Part shown: positions 46,507 through 58,574 of the stretch, piece by piece
How the letters are laid out: the number at the start of each line of letters is the position of its first letter
How positions within the stretch are numbered: position 1 is the stretch's first letter
Assembly: GCA_946902985.2 (NCBI GenBank)
Contig: OX336389.2
Location: forward strand, 345,128,444 to 345,192,443
Origin: Meconema thalassinum
Taxonomy: Eukaryota > Arthropoda > Insecta > Orthoptera > Tettigoniidae
DNA: 64,000 nt
Reading direction: 5' to 3'
Made by a program: the position numbers and the translations under genes
Notes under the pieces: generated by a model
The model's input: only the letters and a program-made list of their open reading frames with translations
What the model was told of the DNA's origin: nothing
Databases searched by the model: none

Positions 46507-48040
46507 TCATGGTAAGGATATGTACAATCTGTTAGCTCAGATACAACTAAAGAAAAATGTTGCATGCCTCCTTGCTGTGCTAAACGATACGAGTTCTCAG
46601 CTCTTTAAATCATCTGAAATAAAATGTCAAAAACTAAACTATTCAATAACCTGGCCTAAGATGTCAATGAGAAAATACGACTCCATAAAACTACTCCAGT
46701 TATGATCGCAGGTACATAAAAGGAGTTTGGTGGTTGCTGATGGAAAACCCACATCTTCGTAGGCCGGAGTCTGGAGTTCGAGAATTACCCCTTTGCTCTC
46801 GTACAATCCATCATCGTGTGGCAGCCACGTACCTTTGTCTATGCCTCCCCATTGCCCCACGCAATGGTTAGTCTACTCCATCATCGTAACTTCAGCGTAC
46901 AAGGAAAGAGTGTAGTAGTCACGCATGTGGCCAGTTGGAAGTCCACGGTTCAATCCCATTGTTCGAAGCCACAAAAATAAACACTGAATTTACCAAAAAA
47001 GAAAAAAAAACTGCTCGATTTAATATTTCACTGACTACACTTTGGCAGATAAATACAAGAAAGGCCATATAATTCTGCCCACAGATTCTAATAATGCTTT
47101 GTCGCATTAACACAAGGATTACGAGTGACACTGCAGTGATAATCACACGTAATTGAGCTGAAATAGTACTTCTCCGTACAAAAGAAATTGTTCTACTAGT
47201 TAATTATTTACAGATACCGTAATTTACACACACAGTTCAAAGATCATTTGATAGTTCTTACTCACGTTCACTGGGTAACAACGTTTTCGCTGTCCTATCC
47301 TACCCCATTTTTCAGAATATTACAAATTCGATTTTTCACTTTGCAATTTTCGCACAAATAATTGCAATGATATTTAACTCAACTCAAGCGTTAGTACGTC
47401 CGGTGATTATCTTCCACAACGATTTTTCACTGATTTCTCCGAACCTCGTGTTTTATGCAGAGAAACACGCAAATACGACCACTCTTCTCAAGCGTGGTAA
47501 CGAAGTGTCATGTCTCCTTCTGCATCCTTCGCTCGGGCTATAGTTGAGTGATAATACCTTCCAAAAATGTAAAGCTCCCTTCCGGAGTTGTGTTTTAAAT
47601 GTCCAAAAATTAATTTAATTATTTCCACGAATTATTCCATCTTAATTTCTCTTAATAAAAGTCCATAATTTATTGTAGTTAAAATTTATTATACACCAGC
47701 ATGTTCATGGCCTCCTGGAATTCACATTTCCTGGCCGTCGGAGTGCTTTCACGTTGCCTCCAGTTCGATTCTCGAACGTTCTAGGAAAATTTATCTTCTG
47801 AAAATGTGACTTTGGTCACAATGCGCCCCGGTAAATATGGCAAGCTAAGCCGGCGTTGACTGGTGCTGATCGCGGGCGCACATACACAGTTCGGTCGGTG
47901 GTGGGTGCGCACTTTTACACTTTTACCAAACATGTTCAATAATGTGTACTTACAGTGCTCATAGTCGATGCTGAAAATGTCCTCCCTCTCTTGTAACACA
48001 CACCTGACATCTTATGATGAAAGAATGGACAACAATCTAA
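46507..48040. other. Unassigned intron
   Basis: No recognisable gene or element boundary. Confidence 0.3.
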
Positions 48041-48041
48041 T

Positions 48042-48275
48042 TTAATTTTTGTTCTCTAAGAACACAACGTTGTCCGTTAACTTTATTATTTGCGAGCCTG
48101 TTTTGTTGAATCGTTTAGCGAGCCTCCTAATTGTACTGGCATTAGGCATAGGTCTTCCTGGAAATGTGATGAGACATTTTTGTCTTGTTTCAGAACAAGA
48201 CTTTCTGCTTTTCATATACGAATTATGGATATACACACGTTGGCGCAATGTGAATTGGTGTCTAGGCATGACCAA
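48042..48275 (-). pseudogene. Transposase-type HTH domain fragment
   Basis: The minus frame reads LRQRVYIHNSYMKSRKSC, then KFPGRPMPNASTIRRL-like residues (actual ITFPGRPMP) and KRFNKTGS. This is the N-terminal helix-turn-helix common in insect transposase-like proteins (E/QR..I...Y..S......R.F...FP...P...TI..L...F..TGS). No catalytic core follows on this strand. Confidence 0.6.
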
Positions 48276-48804
48276 TAATCACAATACTAACTAAACATGC
48301 AACACTAACGTCTAAGCTTTGCAGATACACGACCATATGAGTGACAAAACACATGTGAACTAACAATATGAGTCAGCGAAGTGGGGTATGCCGAGGTCCA
48401 CATGCTCCGCACCTGGCCAGCCAAATTCCGCCATAGTTTGCCGTGATTACTGGCGCACACAAAGACAATGATCCTGTATATACCTTCTATCTACTGAATC
48501 ATATGCCCTTTGGAAATGGTGGACAGGTATATTGTATTCATAGAATTTCTCCAGTGTTATGGGTTTGACCAGGCCTTGCTGACGGCAGGTACAAGAACTA
48601 TGGGCTGTCAGCGGTATGACACAATCTGTTTTTATCTGTTTTCCCGAAGGTGACGGTACAGTCTGTATTACATACCAATTGATAATTGTGACATGAACAT
48701 GGAGACGGAGTGCTGGGAAACGTATGCGTGCAATATTGCAACATTTTTATAGGAATTGAATTTTCACAACCGCAATGATGAGAAACAAAGCTGTTAGGTC
48801 GTGT

Positions 48805-48935
48805 AATGCACAAATAGTGCAAGCCAAGTAGATGGAAGCTAGAGAATTGAATTGTTTGGCCTAGTTGGGATTTGAACCTTACATTTTGATTCTCTAACAT
48901 CCATCTAAGTTACATGGCTTGCACTATTTGTGCAT
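48805..48935. repeat. Short inverted repeat
   Basis: TGCACAAATAGTGCAAGCCA at about 48809-48828 recurs inverted at about 48916-48937, with partial pairing continuing inward over CATCTA and TAGAGAAT. It sits directly before the DDE fragment. Confidence 0.6.
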
Positions 48936-49503
48936 TTGTGCTATTCTGGTACACGCTGGGGGTGAAATGGGGTTTATTCAAGGGGCAGAGTTGGTTTATG
49001 ATTCAAAGACTCAGTCTCAAGATTACTATGATGAAATGAATAGCAGGAATTATAATATGTGGTTACAGGAGCGACTCGTTCCGAATCTTCCACCTGGGTG
49101 TATTGTTGTACTTGATGATGCATCATAACACACCATACAAGAAATTAAAGCTCCCACACTCGCTTCTCACAAAGACAAAATACTGTCATGGCTAAAATGT
49201 AACTATATTACAGTTGCAGAAGACATGACCAAGAGAGAGTTGTTAATAATTGTGGAACTGTACATACGGGAGCCTGTGTGCACCGTGGATAGGATTTCTG
49301 TTCTACGGTTAACACCCTATCACTGTGACCTAAATCCTATCAAACTGATTTGGAATATAGTTAAGCAAATGATAACTGCAAGCAATGTTAGCAAACTGTC
49401 TATATCAACACTGAAAGGTTTGACCCACCACTGCATTCGTGAAGTGACTAGAGAAGATGGGATAAAAGTGTGTGCAGACGTTAGGACGACTATTGGCGCT
49501 TGA
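48895..49503 (+). pseudogene. DDE-superfamily transposase C-terminal relic
   Basis: In one frame: VHAGGEMGFIQGAEL, DYYDEMNSRNYNMWLQERLVPNLPP, then IVVLDDAS followed by a stop, HTIQEIKAPT, TKRELL and YHCDLNPIKLIWN. This is the order of the Tc1/IS630-like DDE endonuclease with the second catalytic D (LDDAS) and a third region where the expected E reads K (NPIKLIW). The stop at about 49126 and the changed residue mark it as inactive. The 5' half is missing. Confidence 0.75.
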
Positions 49504-49634
49504 TGCAGAGTGTACCTGCCTCTCCCCCTGGCCCTGCACTAACCGATCTCTCTGATACACACATGTAAACAGAGGACAGCGCAAAAACGGCAAAGAATCA
49601 TCTAAGAAGTAATATGCATCTTAGCATGAAGATA

Positions 49635-49974
49635 TGAGGCCTGTCTAATTAATATCCGACCTTGAATTTTCCCGTGCAACGTAGTGATGCGAAGGCGGTG
49701 CCAGTCACAACAGTGGCAGGAGAAACCTTACTGCACATCCTTGATTTTTTTTTCACCGTGTTCGTGTTTCTCATATGCTGGCTAATGGCTGCTAAGTGAG
49801 GTACTGTTACAAGTGTTTGATAAAAATAGCCAGCGACTGAGATACACACACACAGTGAAAAAAATCAAGCATGTGCGGTAAGGTTTCTCGCGCCACTGTT
49901 GTGAGTGGCACCCCCTTCGCATCACTATGTCACGCGGGAAAATTAAAGGTCTGATATTAATAAGAGAGGCCTCG
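49635..49974. mobile_element. 340-bp mariner-type MITE
   Basis: Long inverted termini of about 125 bp, beginning TGAGGCCTGTCTAATTAATA on the left and CGAGGCCTCTCTTATTAATA inward from the right, flanked by TA (49633-49634, 49975-49976). No coding capacity. The ends are of the mariner CGAGG type. Confidence 0.88.
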
Positions 49975-50100
49975 TATGTTCTGTTGTGGATCGATTACGT
50001 CTAAAAGCACTTGGGTGGTCCCCCAATACCCGTTCTGCATATGGTTCTATGCTAAGAAATGCTAAGATTTTTGTGAATATTTTGTATCTCATTTTAAAGT

Positions 50101-51045
50101 AGTAATCATCATCATCATCATCATCTTCATTTCCCCTTTTCCAGTTGACACTGGGTGGGGGCAAATATGGTTCCTCTCCACTTTGTTCTGTCGTTCCACC
50201 ATTCCTCTTCCGACACAGTGTTCCAATCCAAGTTCCGTTTTCTATTACTATTCTCCACCGAATCCATCCAACGCATTCTTGTTCTTCCTCGTCCTCTCTT
50301 CCCTGTCATCCGTCGTTCCAGTGCTCGTCTTGGTAGCCTTACTTCATTCATCCGTTTGACATGTCCAAACCATCTCAATCTGTTTTGCTCCAGTTTGTCA
50401 TTTAGTTTCTGTACTCCCAGTTCTTTCCGTATATCTTCATTTCTCACTCTGTCCCTCGTCGTTTTCTGGACCATACTTCTCAGGAATCTCATCTCGGCTG
50501 CTTGTACTCTGCTCTCATCCCTCTTAGTCATTGTAGAAGTTTCTGCTGCATATGTCATTATAGGAACATAATATGCTTTGTACATAACTTCTTTAGCCTT
50601 AATTGGTATATCCTTGTTCCATACTAGTCCCCGTACCTGTTGGTAGAAAGCACTCCAGAGTTGTATTCTTCTGCTAATTTCCAAATCTAGTCTTCCATCT
50701 TCAGTCAGTTCACTTCCCAAGTATTTGAAGTGTTTCACCACTTCCAATTCCTTATCTCCTACTTTGATTACTCCTTTTCCTTCTTTCTTATCTCTACTCA
50801 TCACCACTGTTTTACTCTTCTCCACATTTATCTTCTATCCCCATTGCTCAATCTTTTCATTTATTACGTCTAACTGTTCTTGTACCTCCAACTCATCCTC
50901 GCCCCAGATCAAAACGTCGTCTGCAAACAACATTACTTTCATCTTTGCCCTACTATATTCTTTCATTGCTGCCTTCATGATGTCATCCATCACCATTACG
51001 AACAATAATGGTGACAACACACTTCCTTGCTTTAGTCCAGTGTCA
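50101..51045 (-). pseudogene. RTE-like LINE, 5'-truncated
   Basis: The 3' end has a (GAT)n tail seen as ATCATCATCATCATC at 50107. Minus frames give VLSPLLFVMVMDDI and LFADDVLIWGEDE (51020-50835), an in-frame TAG, then EKSKTVVMSRDKKEG, HFKYLGSEL, LTYAAET-like residues and RGRTRMRW to 50127. It is closely related to copy A at 12.8-17.3 kb and starts at about the same RT position as many truncated copies. It is inactive. Confidence 0.85.
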
Positions 51046-51260
51046 ATTTCAATATGCCCCTATAATTCAAGCAGCACCACTAGTTACCTGGGTGTTCCCA
51101 TCTCGTCCATAGTTTCGTATAGATACCTTCTATCTTCTTCTTGTGTATTGGGCATAGCAGGGCTACTTTCCATTCTTCGAGCATCTGTTCTTCTCGCCAT
51201 ATCCTTAGCATCAGTTAATGTAGTTGGGTATGCAAATAATTACCACTGTCCGTACTTGAT
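51046..51260 (-). pseudogene. LINE fragment related to 43.5-44 kb copy
   Basis: Minus translation contains YETMDEMGTPR (about 51095-51120), matching FETMDEMGIPR of the LINE at 43466-43970, preceded by DAKDMARRTDARRMES-like residues. It abuts the 5' end of the RTE-like copy, which may have landed in it. Confidence 0.6.
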
Positions 51261-51269
51261 CAGTTCTGC

Positions 51270-51615
51270 AGTTATCGTAACTTCTCCAGGTGACTTATGA
51301 ATCATAAATTTGAGAAAAATAGGCTCTTTAGGTCATTGCTGAACTACTTGTTAACGTTGTATCTTTCAGTATGCTCTGTGATGTGAATGTCTTAGCTCAA
51401 GATTTTCTTTCAGATAAGAGTTTATACTCGTCGTGGTGATGCTGAGAACCATTGCCTAGTGTCTAAACAATTTTACATCACTGATATATTAATTCTTTAT
51501 AGTTGTTGATCATACAAATATAATGTAGAAGAAAGAAAAATGCTTTGAATTAAAGAAAAGCTGCACATTAATTGTTAATTCATGTGTGGGAACGCCTATA
51601 TGTGATGCTCTCCAG
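51270..51615. other. Unassigned intron
   Basis: Nothing recognised. Confidence 0.3.
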
Positions 51616-51813
51616 GAAACCCTACCTTAAGTCGCGTGACAAAATTTTACGCTACGCCGCAAAGAGGCGAGAAGGGCGAGAAAAATCGATTTTTAGATTT
51701 CAGCACCATCTGTTAGTCGGATCTTTGATCTAGATGATGTGAGCATTGGATGTGTCCTCATGATACGTTAAAGTCTTCAAAATAACCTTGGAAACAGTTT
51801 GTGTAATTTAACA

Positions 51814-52895
51814 AAACCATACCTTAACCCTTTCCTTGTTGTATTTCCAGGCATGATATCCCCAGAAATCACCCTATTATTTTAGAATATGAAGTACTGT
51901 GCACATGGGTATAAACTCTTGCACATAACATTGGAACTATATAATACAGTACCGGTACATTCAAATCAAATAAAATTTTACCCGTGAATTACCAAGAGAC
52001 TTGCAATGACCCACAGTAAATCACACTCGCCTGGGGTCCTGGTTTGAAGTCTGCCCCCATATAATCTGGTCACAATTTTAAAACTATATGATCTGGCCAC
52101 ATAAACAATTATGAAACTAAGTTTAGGAAAATGTGTCAGTAATGGAATTTGCAGAGTTTTCACAAACTGTACTCGTATTTACATTGTTTACCGTTTTATT
52201 CTCTAAGGTCCCTGGTTCAGAACCACTTCAGCATTTTTTTTTTCTCCCACAATTAGTCACATTGGCCTATACTACAAAAATTGCCAAATCCTAATTTAAA
52301 TGTGCTAATATATACATCTCGGTAGCCTGCTTCATGGAGTCCTCAGTTCCCAATGTCTATTCCCATCGCCAATAAAATCATCTGACGGAGTAAAAGGCTG
52401 GAAAGGTTGAATGTTTGGTTGTAGGCCACCGTCACCGCCGGCATTTACAGTACGCTGGTTTACTGTATCCTCATCAATATCACTGTTCCTATCATTTAAC
52501 TGATCATTTACATCTAAATCATACAGAAAATCACTTCCACACGAGTTTCCCGAATCACTAACATCGCTTCTATTCTGTTTAGGACATCGACATCTGAGAG
52601 ACTAGCCATGTTTCCTAGCAACAGCTGGGAGAAAGGTCAAGGAACAAATATTGTTACCGCTAAAAACAACACTATGCCTTCTAAATGCAGTCCTGTGCCT
52701 GCCTGACACATTACCTATAGTTCACAATTAGTTTTAATTCCACACCATTACGAGAGGTGGCAGGAGAATGCCAGAACATACACAGGCGCTTTCGGGTGCT
52801 TCAGCAGTGAGCTGTGACTTACATATTTGGGCGCTTTGAGAAGGAAAGGGTTAAGTCGCAATGGGAATTTAACATTGCGACTTAAGGTATGGTTT
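51814..52895. repeat. Palindrome split by the piggyBac-type element
   Basis: Left arm AAACCATACCTTAA (51814-51827) plus GTCGCAATG (52855-52863) pairs with 52873-52895 over 23 bases, with a 9-nt loop, once the insert is removed. A partial third copy of the arm (CCTACCTTAAGTCGC) lies at about 51622, so this may be the right end of an older inverted-terminus element. Confidence 0.8.
51828..52850 (-). mobile_element. piggyBac-type element (non-autonomous)
   Basis: Perfect 10-bp ends CCCTTTCCTT / AAGGAAAGGG, flanked by TTAA (51824-51827, 52851-52854). On the minus strand near 52610 an ATG frame begins MASLSDVDVLN and, with a frame adjustment, gives an acidic stretch (SDSGNSCGSDFLYD, then DRNSDIDED) and PFQPFTPSDD. 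This looks like a piggyBac transposase N-terminus; the catalytic part is absent. Excising it restores a 23-bp perfect palindrome. Confidence 0.85.
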
Positions 52896-52899
52896 ATTC

Positions 52900-53640
52900 A
52901 ATGACATTCCTGCACTGTCTTCTTGGGCTAAAATATGAAATAACACGCTCGTGCTTCAGGATAATGTGTAGTTACAATAATTTATTATAGAATTCATGTA
53001 CTGGGCTGCATATTTCGTAAATGGTAATTTTAATGTGTGTAGACCACCAGCGCGGGAACCTGGTCAGGGAATTCCCGGTGTCTTTCTAGCTTGTCTGATA
53101 TTGTGCACTAAAGCTGGTGGAGATATGGTTAATGCAGATAATCTCCCTCCAAACCTACCTAAGAAGTTGGAAGTAAAAGGCATGACTGCCGAAAGGTCGA
53201 AATACCTGTTCGACAACATTTGAGAGTACTGCACAGCGGGAACATGGGACCTAGTGTGCCCATGACATTGAAGCCGCTGAACCTTGCCCAAGTAGTGCGA
53301 AGGATTGTGTGCGCAAAACGAAGAGACATATGTAAACATTCCACAAAAATGAGCAACAGTTCAGTTTACTACTACAGGATACAAGACAGATTCCTGTAGT
53401 ATTGGATACTAACTTTGTGTAGTTTCAGAACGTTTTTAATATCCAAAATTAATATGTTCTTCTTCTACCTAATCAATTCAAGGATATGTCCCTAAATAAT
53501 TTCAAAAGAACTCTCAAAAATTGTTAATATCCAACAGCTTCTATTCAGTATCTGAATTTGAAGAAAAAGTAACACTCTTTCAAGGTGGGATGTGAAAACT
53601 AATGCCATCTTAAATTACCAGAAATATATTGTATATAACT
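52900..53640 (+). other. Unassigned; possible LINE C-terminus
   Basis: A short frame (52996-53223) is not recognised. Near 53490-53570, the codons for LNNFKRTLKN and, in a neighbouring frame, SFYSVSEFEEK resemble the tail of some LINE polyproteins. After the SINE, 53993-54190 ends with an ATAAAATTATT tract, possibly that element's 3' region. Weak evidence. Confidence 0.3.
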
Positions 53641-53641
53641 C

Positions 53642-53976
53642 GAGAGCCTCCGTGGCTCAGGCGGCAGCACGCCGGCCTCTCACCGCTGGGTCCGTGGTTC
53701 AAATCCCGGTCACTCCATGTGAGATCTGTGCTGGACAAAACGGAGGCAGATGGGTTTTTCTCCGGGTACTCCGGTTTTCCCTGTCACAATTTCATTCCAG
53801 CAACACTCTCCACTATCATTTCATTTCACCTGTCATCCATTTAATCATTGCCCCAGAGGAGTGCGTCAGGCCTCGGCAGCCGGCACAATTCATATCCTCG
53901 CCGCTAGATGGGGGCTTCATTCATTCCATTCCTGACCCGGTCGGAGACTGGAAGCAGGCTGTGGATTTTCATTTTC
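53642..53976 (+). mobile_element. tRNA-derived SINE, GAGCCTCCGTGGCTC family, copy 1
   Basis: 335 bp between perfect 16-bp repeats ATATTGTATATAACTC (53626-53641, 53977-53992). A box TGGCTCAGGCGGCAGC, B box GGTTCAAATCCC; it ends GATTTTCATTTTC without poly-A. Copy 2 is at 60050-60379. The open frames across it are SINE shadows. Confidence 0.95.
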
Positions 53977-54189
53977 ATATTGTATATAACTCCATAGATG
54001 GTTTCATACCTAAGTTTCGTGTAATTTTGTTGTTGTAAAATTACTGTTATGTTTTATGTTAGGTCTTGTATATAGTTGTTAATTTAATTTAGTGTATTTA
54101 TTTTATATTCATGATTTTGTATATTTGTGTGCATTCTGACTTTGTCCATTGCAATTCTTAATTGCCTAAAGACAATAAAATTATTCTAT

Positions 54190-54600
54190 TCTTCTTCTTA
54201 TTATTATTATTATTATTCTTATCATCATTATTACTATTATTAACATTATCACAGTTACTATTAATGCTTCCTGATTTTTTTGTACTCCTTAACACAGAAC
54301 ATTAAATAAATTAATAAAACAACAGTTATAAAAATAAAATTAAATGTTTAGTTATGCCCTTTGGCAAAATTGGAAAAATATAAATAATCCACTGCAAAGA
54401 GGGTGTTATGCCCTTTAATTTGAATCCTTGCACAACTTTGTACAATTATTGTTTCACGAGATATTAAAAAAATGTAATTATGCCCTTTGGCAAAATCTAA
54501 AAGAATTATCATCATTATTATTATTATTATTAACATTATGACAGATACTATTATTGTTTCCTGATATTGTTTGCACTTCTTAAGACAGAACATCTGTGTA
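54190..54600. repeat. ATT-rich duplication
   Basis: About 85 bp at 54220-54302 recurs at 54507-54591 (ATCATCATTATTA..., then TTTCCTGATATT-like and AGACAGAACAT). The phrase TTATGCCCTTTGGCAAAAT also occurs twice between them (54352, 54478), so the repeated unit is roughly 290 bp with indels. Confidence 0.65.
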
Positions 54601-55084
54601 GGCCTACTTGAGTCTTGCAAGACTAAAATTTTCTGTTTCACTTTCATTATCTTGAATATTTTTACATATTTACAATACTTTCTAGAGAATAAAACTCCGA
54701 TATATTTATGAAATATTATTTTAATATACAATGCTGATCTTCCTTCATCCAGTGAAACAGTCAGATTTTCTTAAATATTTAATATATTGTCCGAGCTCTA
54801 GACTAAATTTTCGAATAGATTTTCTCAACATTCAATAAATTCTGTCCTATAACACCAATGTTTCATAAAATAATCAGTTTTTAAGATAAATACTTCTAGT
54901 TTTCACGAAAATTATTGCAAATTTACCTACTATCAAAATATAAAGTAAACCAAAAATGAGATTTTCCGACTTTAGGAATGGTTTCCTGGAGATGGTCTCA
55001 TATTATGGGCTCAATGCCTTTGATTATCAATATCTAGCATTAATCTATTATCTATATAAAAATGAATGTTTGTTCATATTTTAT

Positions 55085-55893
55085 GCGTTCGTATACCATT
55101 TATCCGATTGCGATGAAACTTTGGCGAGTTGTTGTGCCCACTCCCGGGAAGGTTAGAGAGTTACTAAATCAATTTTACAATAGATAGGGTGCGAGTAGTT
55201 TCAACAAATGAGTGTTGTCAAACGTATTGTTTCAACAAAGCCCCGTATGCGTTCATATTCCATATATCCCATTGCGATGTAACTTTTTTGAGTTATGTCC
55301 ACTCGCGCGAAGGTTTCAGAATTAGTCAATCCATTTTAAAATAGATGTCGTTTCTACAAATTAGTCTTGTCCCGCAAATCGTTTCAACAAAGTCCCGCAT
55401 GCGTTCAAATACCAATCATCCCATTGCGATGAAATTTTGGTAAATTGTTGTGCCCATTCCCGCGAAGGTTTCTGAATTAGTAGATCCATTTAACAACAGG
55501 TGGCACACTGTTAGTTTCAACAGAAGAGTTTGGGCGCGCGAATCGTTCCAGTAAAGTCCCGTATGCATTCAAATGCCATTCATCCCATTGCAATGAAACT
55601 TTGGTAAGTTGTTGTGCCCAATCCCAGGAAGGTTATAGAATTAGTACATCCATTATATAATAGATGGCACGCGAGTTGTTTCAACAAATGAGTGCTGGCG
55701 AGCGAATCGTTTCAACAAAGTCCCACATGCATTCATATATGTACCATATATCCCATTGCCATGAAATTTTGGTGAATTGTTGTGCTCACTTCTGCGAAGG
55801 TCTCTGAATAAGTAAATCCATTTTACAATAGATGGAGCACGAGTCGATTCAACAAAAGGCCGTTGCCGTGCAAATTATTTCAACAAATTAACT
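55085..55893 (+). repeat. Tandem array of ~164-bp units
   Basis: Five units begin with GCGTTC or GCATTC at 55085, 55249, 55401, 55565 and 55729, spaced 164, 152, 164 and 164. Each contains CATCCCATTGCGATGAAACTTTGG, AGTTGTTGTGCCC, AGATGGCACGCGAG and GTTTCAACAAAGTCCC-like blocks. The leader CTATATAAAAATGAATGTTTG at 55049 is shared with 22310. A single diverged unit lies at 61914-62030. Confidence 0.88.
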
Positions 55894-55936
55894 TAGTTAA
55901 GTTTGACGCAAGCACTCAAATTCTTCTGTATACATG

Positions 55937-56165
55937 GACTGACTGCGTGGCTCAGTGGTAACGTTCTCACCTTTTGTTCCCATGATCGAAGGATCGAATC
56001 CTGGTGCAGTCAGCTGGCAATTGAGGGTACGCGAATGCGAGGGAGCCGTGTCAGTAGATTTACTGGCATGTTAAAGATCCCCTTCGGAGCAAAGTTCTGG
56101 CACCCCGATGTCTCTAAAAGCCGCAGTAGTTACAAGGGACGTCAAGCCAATAATATTATTATTAA
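55937..56165 (+). mobile_element. tRNA-derived SINE with (ATT)n tail
   Basis: 229 bp between CTGTATACATG repeats (55926-55936, 56166-56176). A box GTGGCTCAGTGGTAACG, B box GGATCGAATCC; body with ACTGGCATGTTAAAGATCC and TTCTGGCACCCCGATGTCTC; tail AATAATATTATTATTA. A different SINE family from those at 53.6 and 60.1 kb. Confidence 0.92.
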
Positions 56166-56784
56166 CTGTATACATGACTCCATCTTACAAAGATGGGGCC
56201 GCAAGTCTTGTTAATTGTATACGTGACTCCATTTTACAAAGATGGGGCGCGAGTCTTTTAATGAGTGTATTTCATACTGATTAGCGGCATTTTCTGTGGT
56301 TTAATTGTATGATTGTTCCGTATGCATTCCTATAGGCACCGTACATGTCACTCTATTGGAGCGCAGTGACACTAAAGCTGTGAAAGGAGGCGGGAGTACA
56401 GCATATAGCAGTGCATAAACGCAGGATAGGATAATCTTCTATTCGGGACTAAATACAAATGTAAGATTTAACAAGCGTGTCATTTCAGGTTTTTAACCTG
56501 TTCTTTAACCCCCTTAGCGTGTACGGCGCAATGGTGCGCCCACTAGCCTGCTACGTTCACAGCGTGTACGGCGCAAGGGGGCGCCGTCGAATTTGAATCG
56601 CCCGCTACGTGGACTTCGTAATATATATTTATTTGGTCGTAAGATGGCAGGAAGAGGCAACTATTGGCTACACTTCGAGCTACTTATTACTGCCAGGAGG
56701 TGTCACATATCGTCACAGTCATTTATTTTTCAGATCTCTGCACACGTGTTCCCGCTTTTGTGGACCGTGAGTTTGCTTGTAAAC

Positions 56785-58574
56785 ATGGCAGGTCCTGGCA
56801 CAGTTATTGATGACAAAGAAATAGCTAATTTGCTCGATAATAGTGCCAACGAAAGTGATTCAGAGAGTGACAGCGATATAGAGGATGTGTTCGCTATAAC
56901 TTCCAGTGAAGATAGTGACGCTGACAATGTAATTCGTGATAGAACGCCAAGAAAAACAAACACATTGGGCAACTGTGAAATTGTCCCTGTTCCCCCAGGG
57001 GCTCACATCTTGTGGGCGTGGGTTGACGACCACGGGGCCCCAGCTGAGTCCGGCATTGCTTCCACTTACTTGTGCCGGACTCCTCTCTTTCTTCTTTCCT
57101 GTCGACCTCCCTTGGTCAACTCTTGTTCTCTTCCGACCCCGACGGTATTAGGTTATCCGAGGCCTAGGGAGTCTTTCATTTCCTGCCTTAATTGGCCCTT
57201 GTCTCATCTTTCCTGACACCCTCCTTCTGTGAGGGGTCAGCCTTCTTTTTCTTTTCCTTTTACCTCCTGCCTTGTGCTCAAGGCCCTTAAGGAGGCAAGG
57301 TGCATGTAGCCCCATCCCTTCTGGTGCACCGTCGACAATGCTACACCCTCAGGGGCTCACGGTTGGTGAGTTCGGGAGTTGGCGCCCCCGAGGGATTCCT
57401 GAGCTGGGTCCGTTTTCCCCTTTTATGCCTTCCCTTTGGGGCGGACCTTCTCCTCTCTCCCCTCCCCTCTCCTCTCCTCTCCTCTCCTCTCCTCTCCACT
57501 CCTCTTTTCCTCATATTTACTTTTCTCTTTAAGATTCCAGCACTGTTTTTGTTACTTGGTTCACCGTGTGTCTAAATTCCCTTCTACCATTTTTTTAAAG
57601 GCATTTTTAATCTACGTTGCATTTTGTAAGTTTTTTCGATCTAAATTACATCTTGCGATTGTTTTCAACTTCAATTGCATTTTGTAAAGATTGACAATCT
57701 AAATTGCTTTTTGGTAAGTCTTTCAATGCAGGTTGCGGGGCCTTTTAGTGAGAATTTTGAATTTCAATTGCATTTTGTAAGTATTTTCAACCAAAACCGC
57801 ATTTCGCACGAATTTTGAATCTAAATTGCATTTTGTTTGGTGGGCATTTTGCACATATTTTGATTCTTAATTGCATTTTGTGGGTATTTTGAATCTAAAT
57901 TACATTTTGTCAAGTATTTTCAATCTAAATTGCATTTTGTAAGTATTGTCAATCCACATGAGTCGTTTGAATCTACCGTACATTTTGTAAGCATTTTCAA
58001 TTTCAATTGCATTTTGTAAGTATTTTGAATTTCAATTGCACTTTGTGATTAATTTGGATTGGAACTGGGATATTTCAATCTGAATTGCATTGTGTATTTT
58101 CAATTTCAATTGCATTTTGTAAGTATTTTGAACCTCAATTGCATTTTGTACGTCATTTCGATCTCATTTGCATTTTGTGAGTATTTTGAATTTCAGTTGC
58201 ATTTTGTAAGTATTTCGACGCTACATTGCACTTTGTACGTATTTTGAATCTAGCCTACGTTTTGTGTGTGTTTTACTTTTCGTCCTAAATTCCCTTTTTT
58301 CAGACCATATTGTGAGTTGTTTCCATCTGAGTTCTTTTATATACGTATTTTCCGTCTCAGATAATTTTGTTCTGGTTTCCATTTCATTATCATTTTCGCT
58401 ATCACCCAGATCATTAGGGGCCGATAACCTCGATGTTAGGCCCCTTAAAACAACAATTATCATCATCATCACGAAATTGTCCCTGTACTGACGTGCCGCT
58501 TACCAGGGATAATCAGGTTATTGAACGTTTATAATATTATGTTATATGTTGATATTATTGTGTGTCTTTTTTGA
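56785..58574 (+). pseudogene. piggyBac transposase N-terminal fragment
   Basis: ATG at 56785 starts an acidic frame (DDKEIANLLDNSANESDSES, then DIEDVF and TSSEDSD), the usual serine/aspartate-rich start of piggyBac transposases before the DDD core. Element R interrupts it at codon 69, after a GAAATTGTCCCTGT target copy. In the second copy of the target site the frame resumes at 58473 and stops at 58572-58574, so no catalytic domain existed here even before R inserted. The longer open frame from 56593 begins in the element's leader. Confidence 0.65.
56991..58472 (+). mobile_element. Non-autonomous retroelement R, copy 2
   Basis: 1482 bp with the 14-bp duplication GAAATTGTCCCTGT (56977-56990, 58473-58486). 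The 5' region holds two related GC-rich blocks, each CAGGGGCTCAC ... CTGAG(C/T)..GTCCG, at about 56996-57053 and 57350-57412. These are followed by a CTCTCC tract (57466-57495), then 28-30 bp units on TTGCATTTTGTAAGTATTTT (57605-58270), then GATAACCTCGATGTTAGGCC and an (ATC)n tail. It matches copy 1 at 36126-37410 throughout but extends 5' by more than 60 bp. No coding capacity. Confidence 0.87.

Noticed and set aside
53592..54038. 148-codon frame
   Set aside because: It is the SINE at 53642-53976 and its flanks read through.
55085..55893. Possible CRISPR-like array
   Set aside because: Units are contiguous 164-bp tandem copies without spacers, and the genome is eukaryotic.
56593..57216. 207-codon frame as a novel gene
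   Set aside because: It is a piggyBac N-terminus running into element R; both boundaries are shown by the target duplication.
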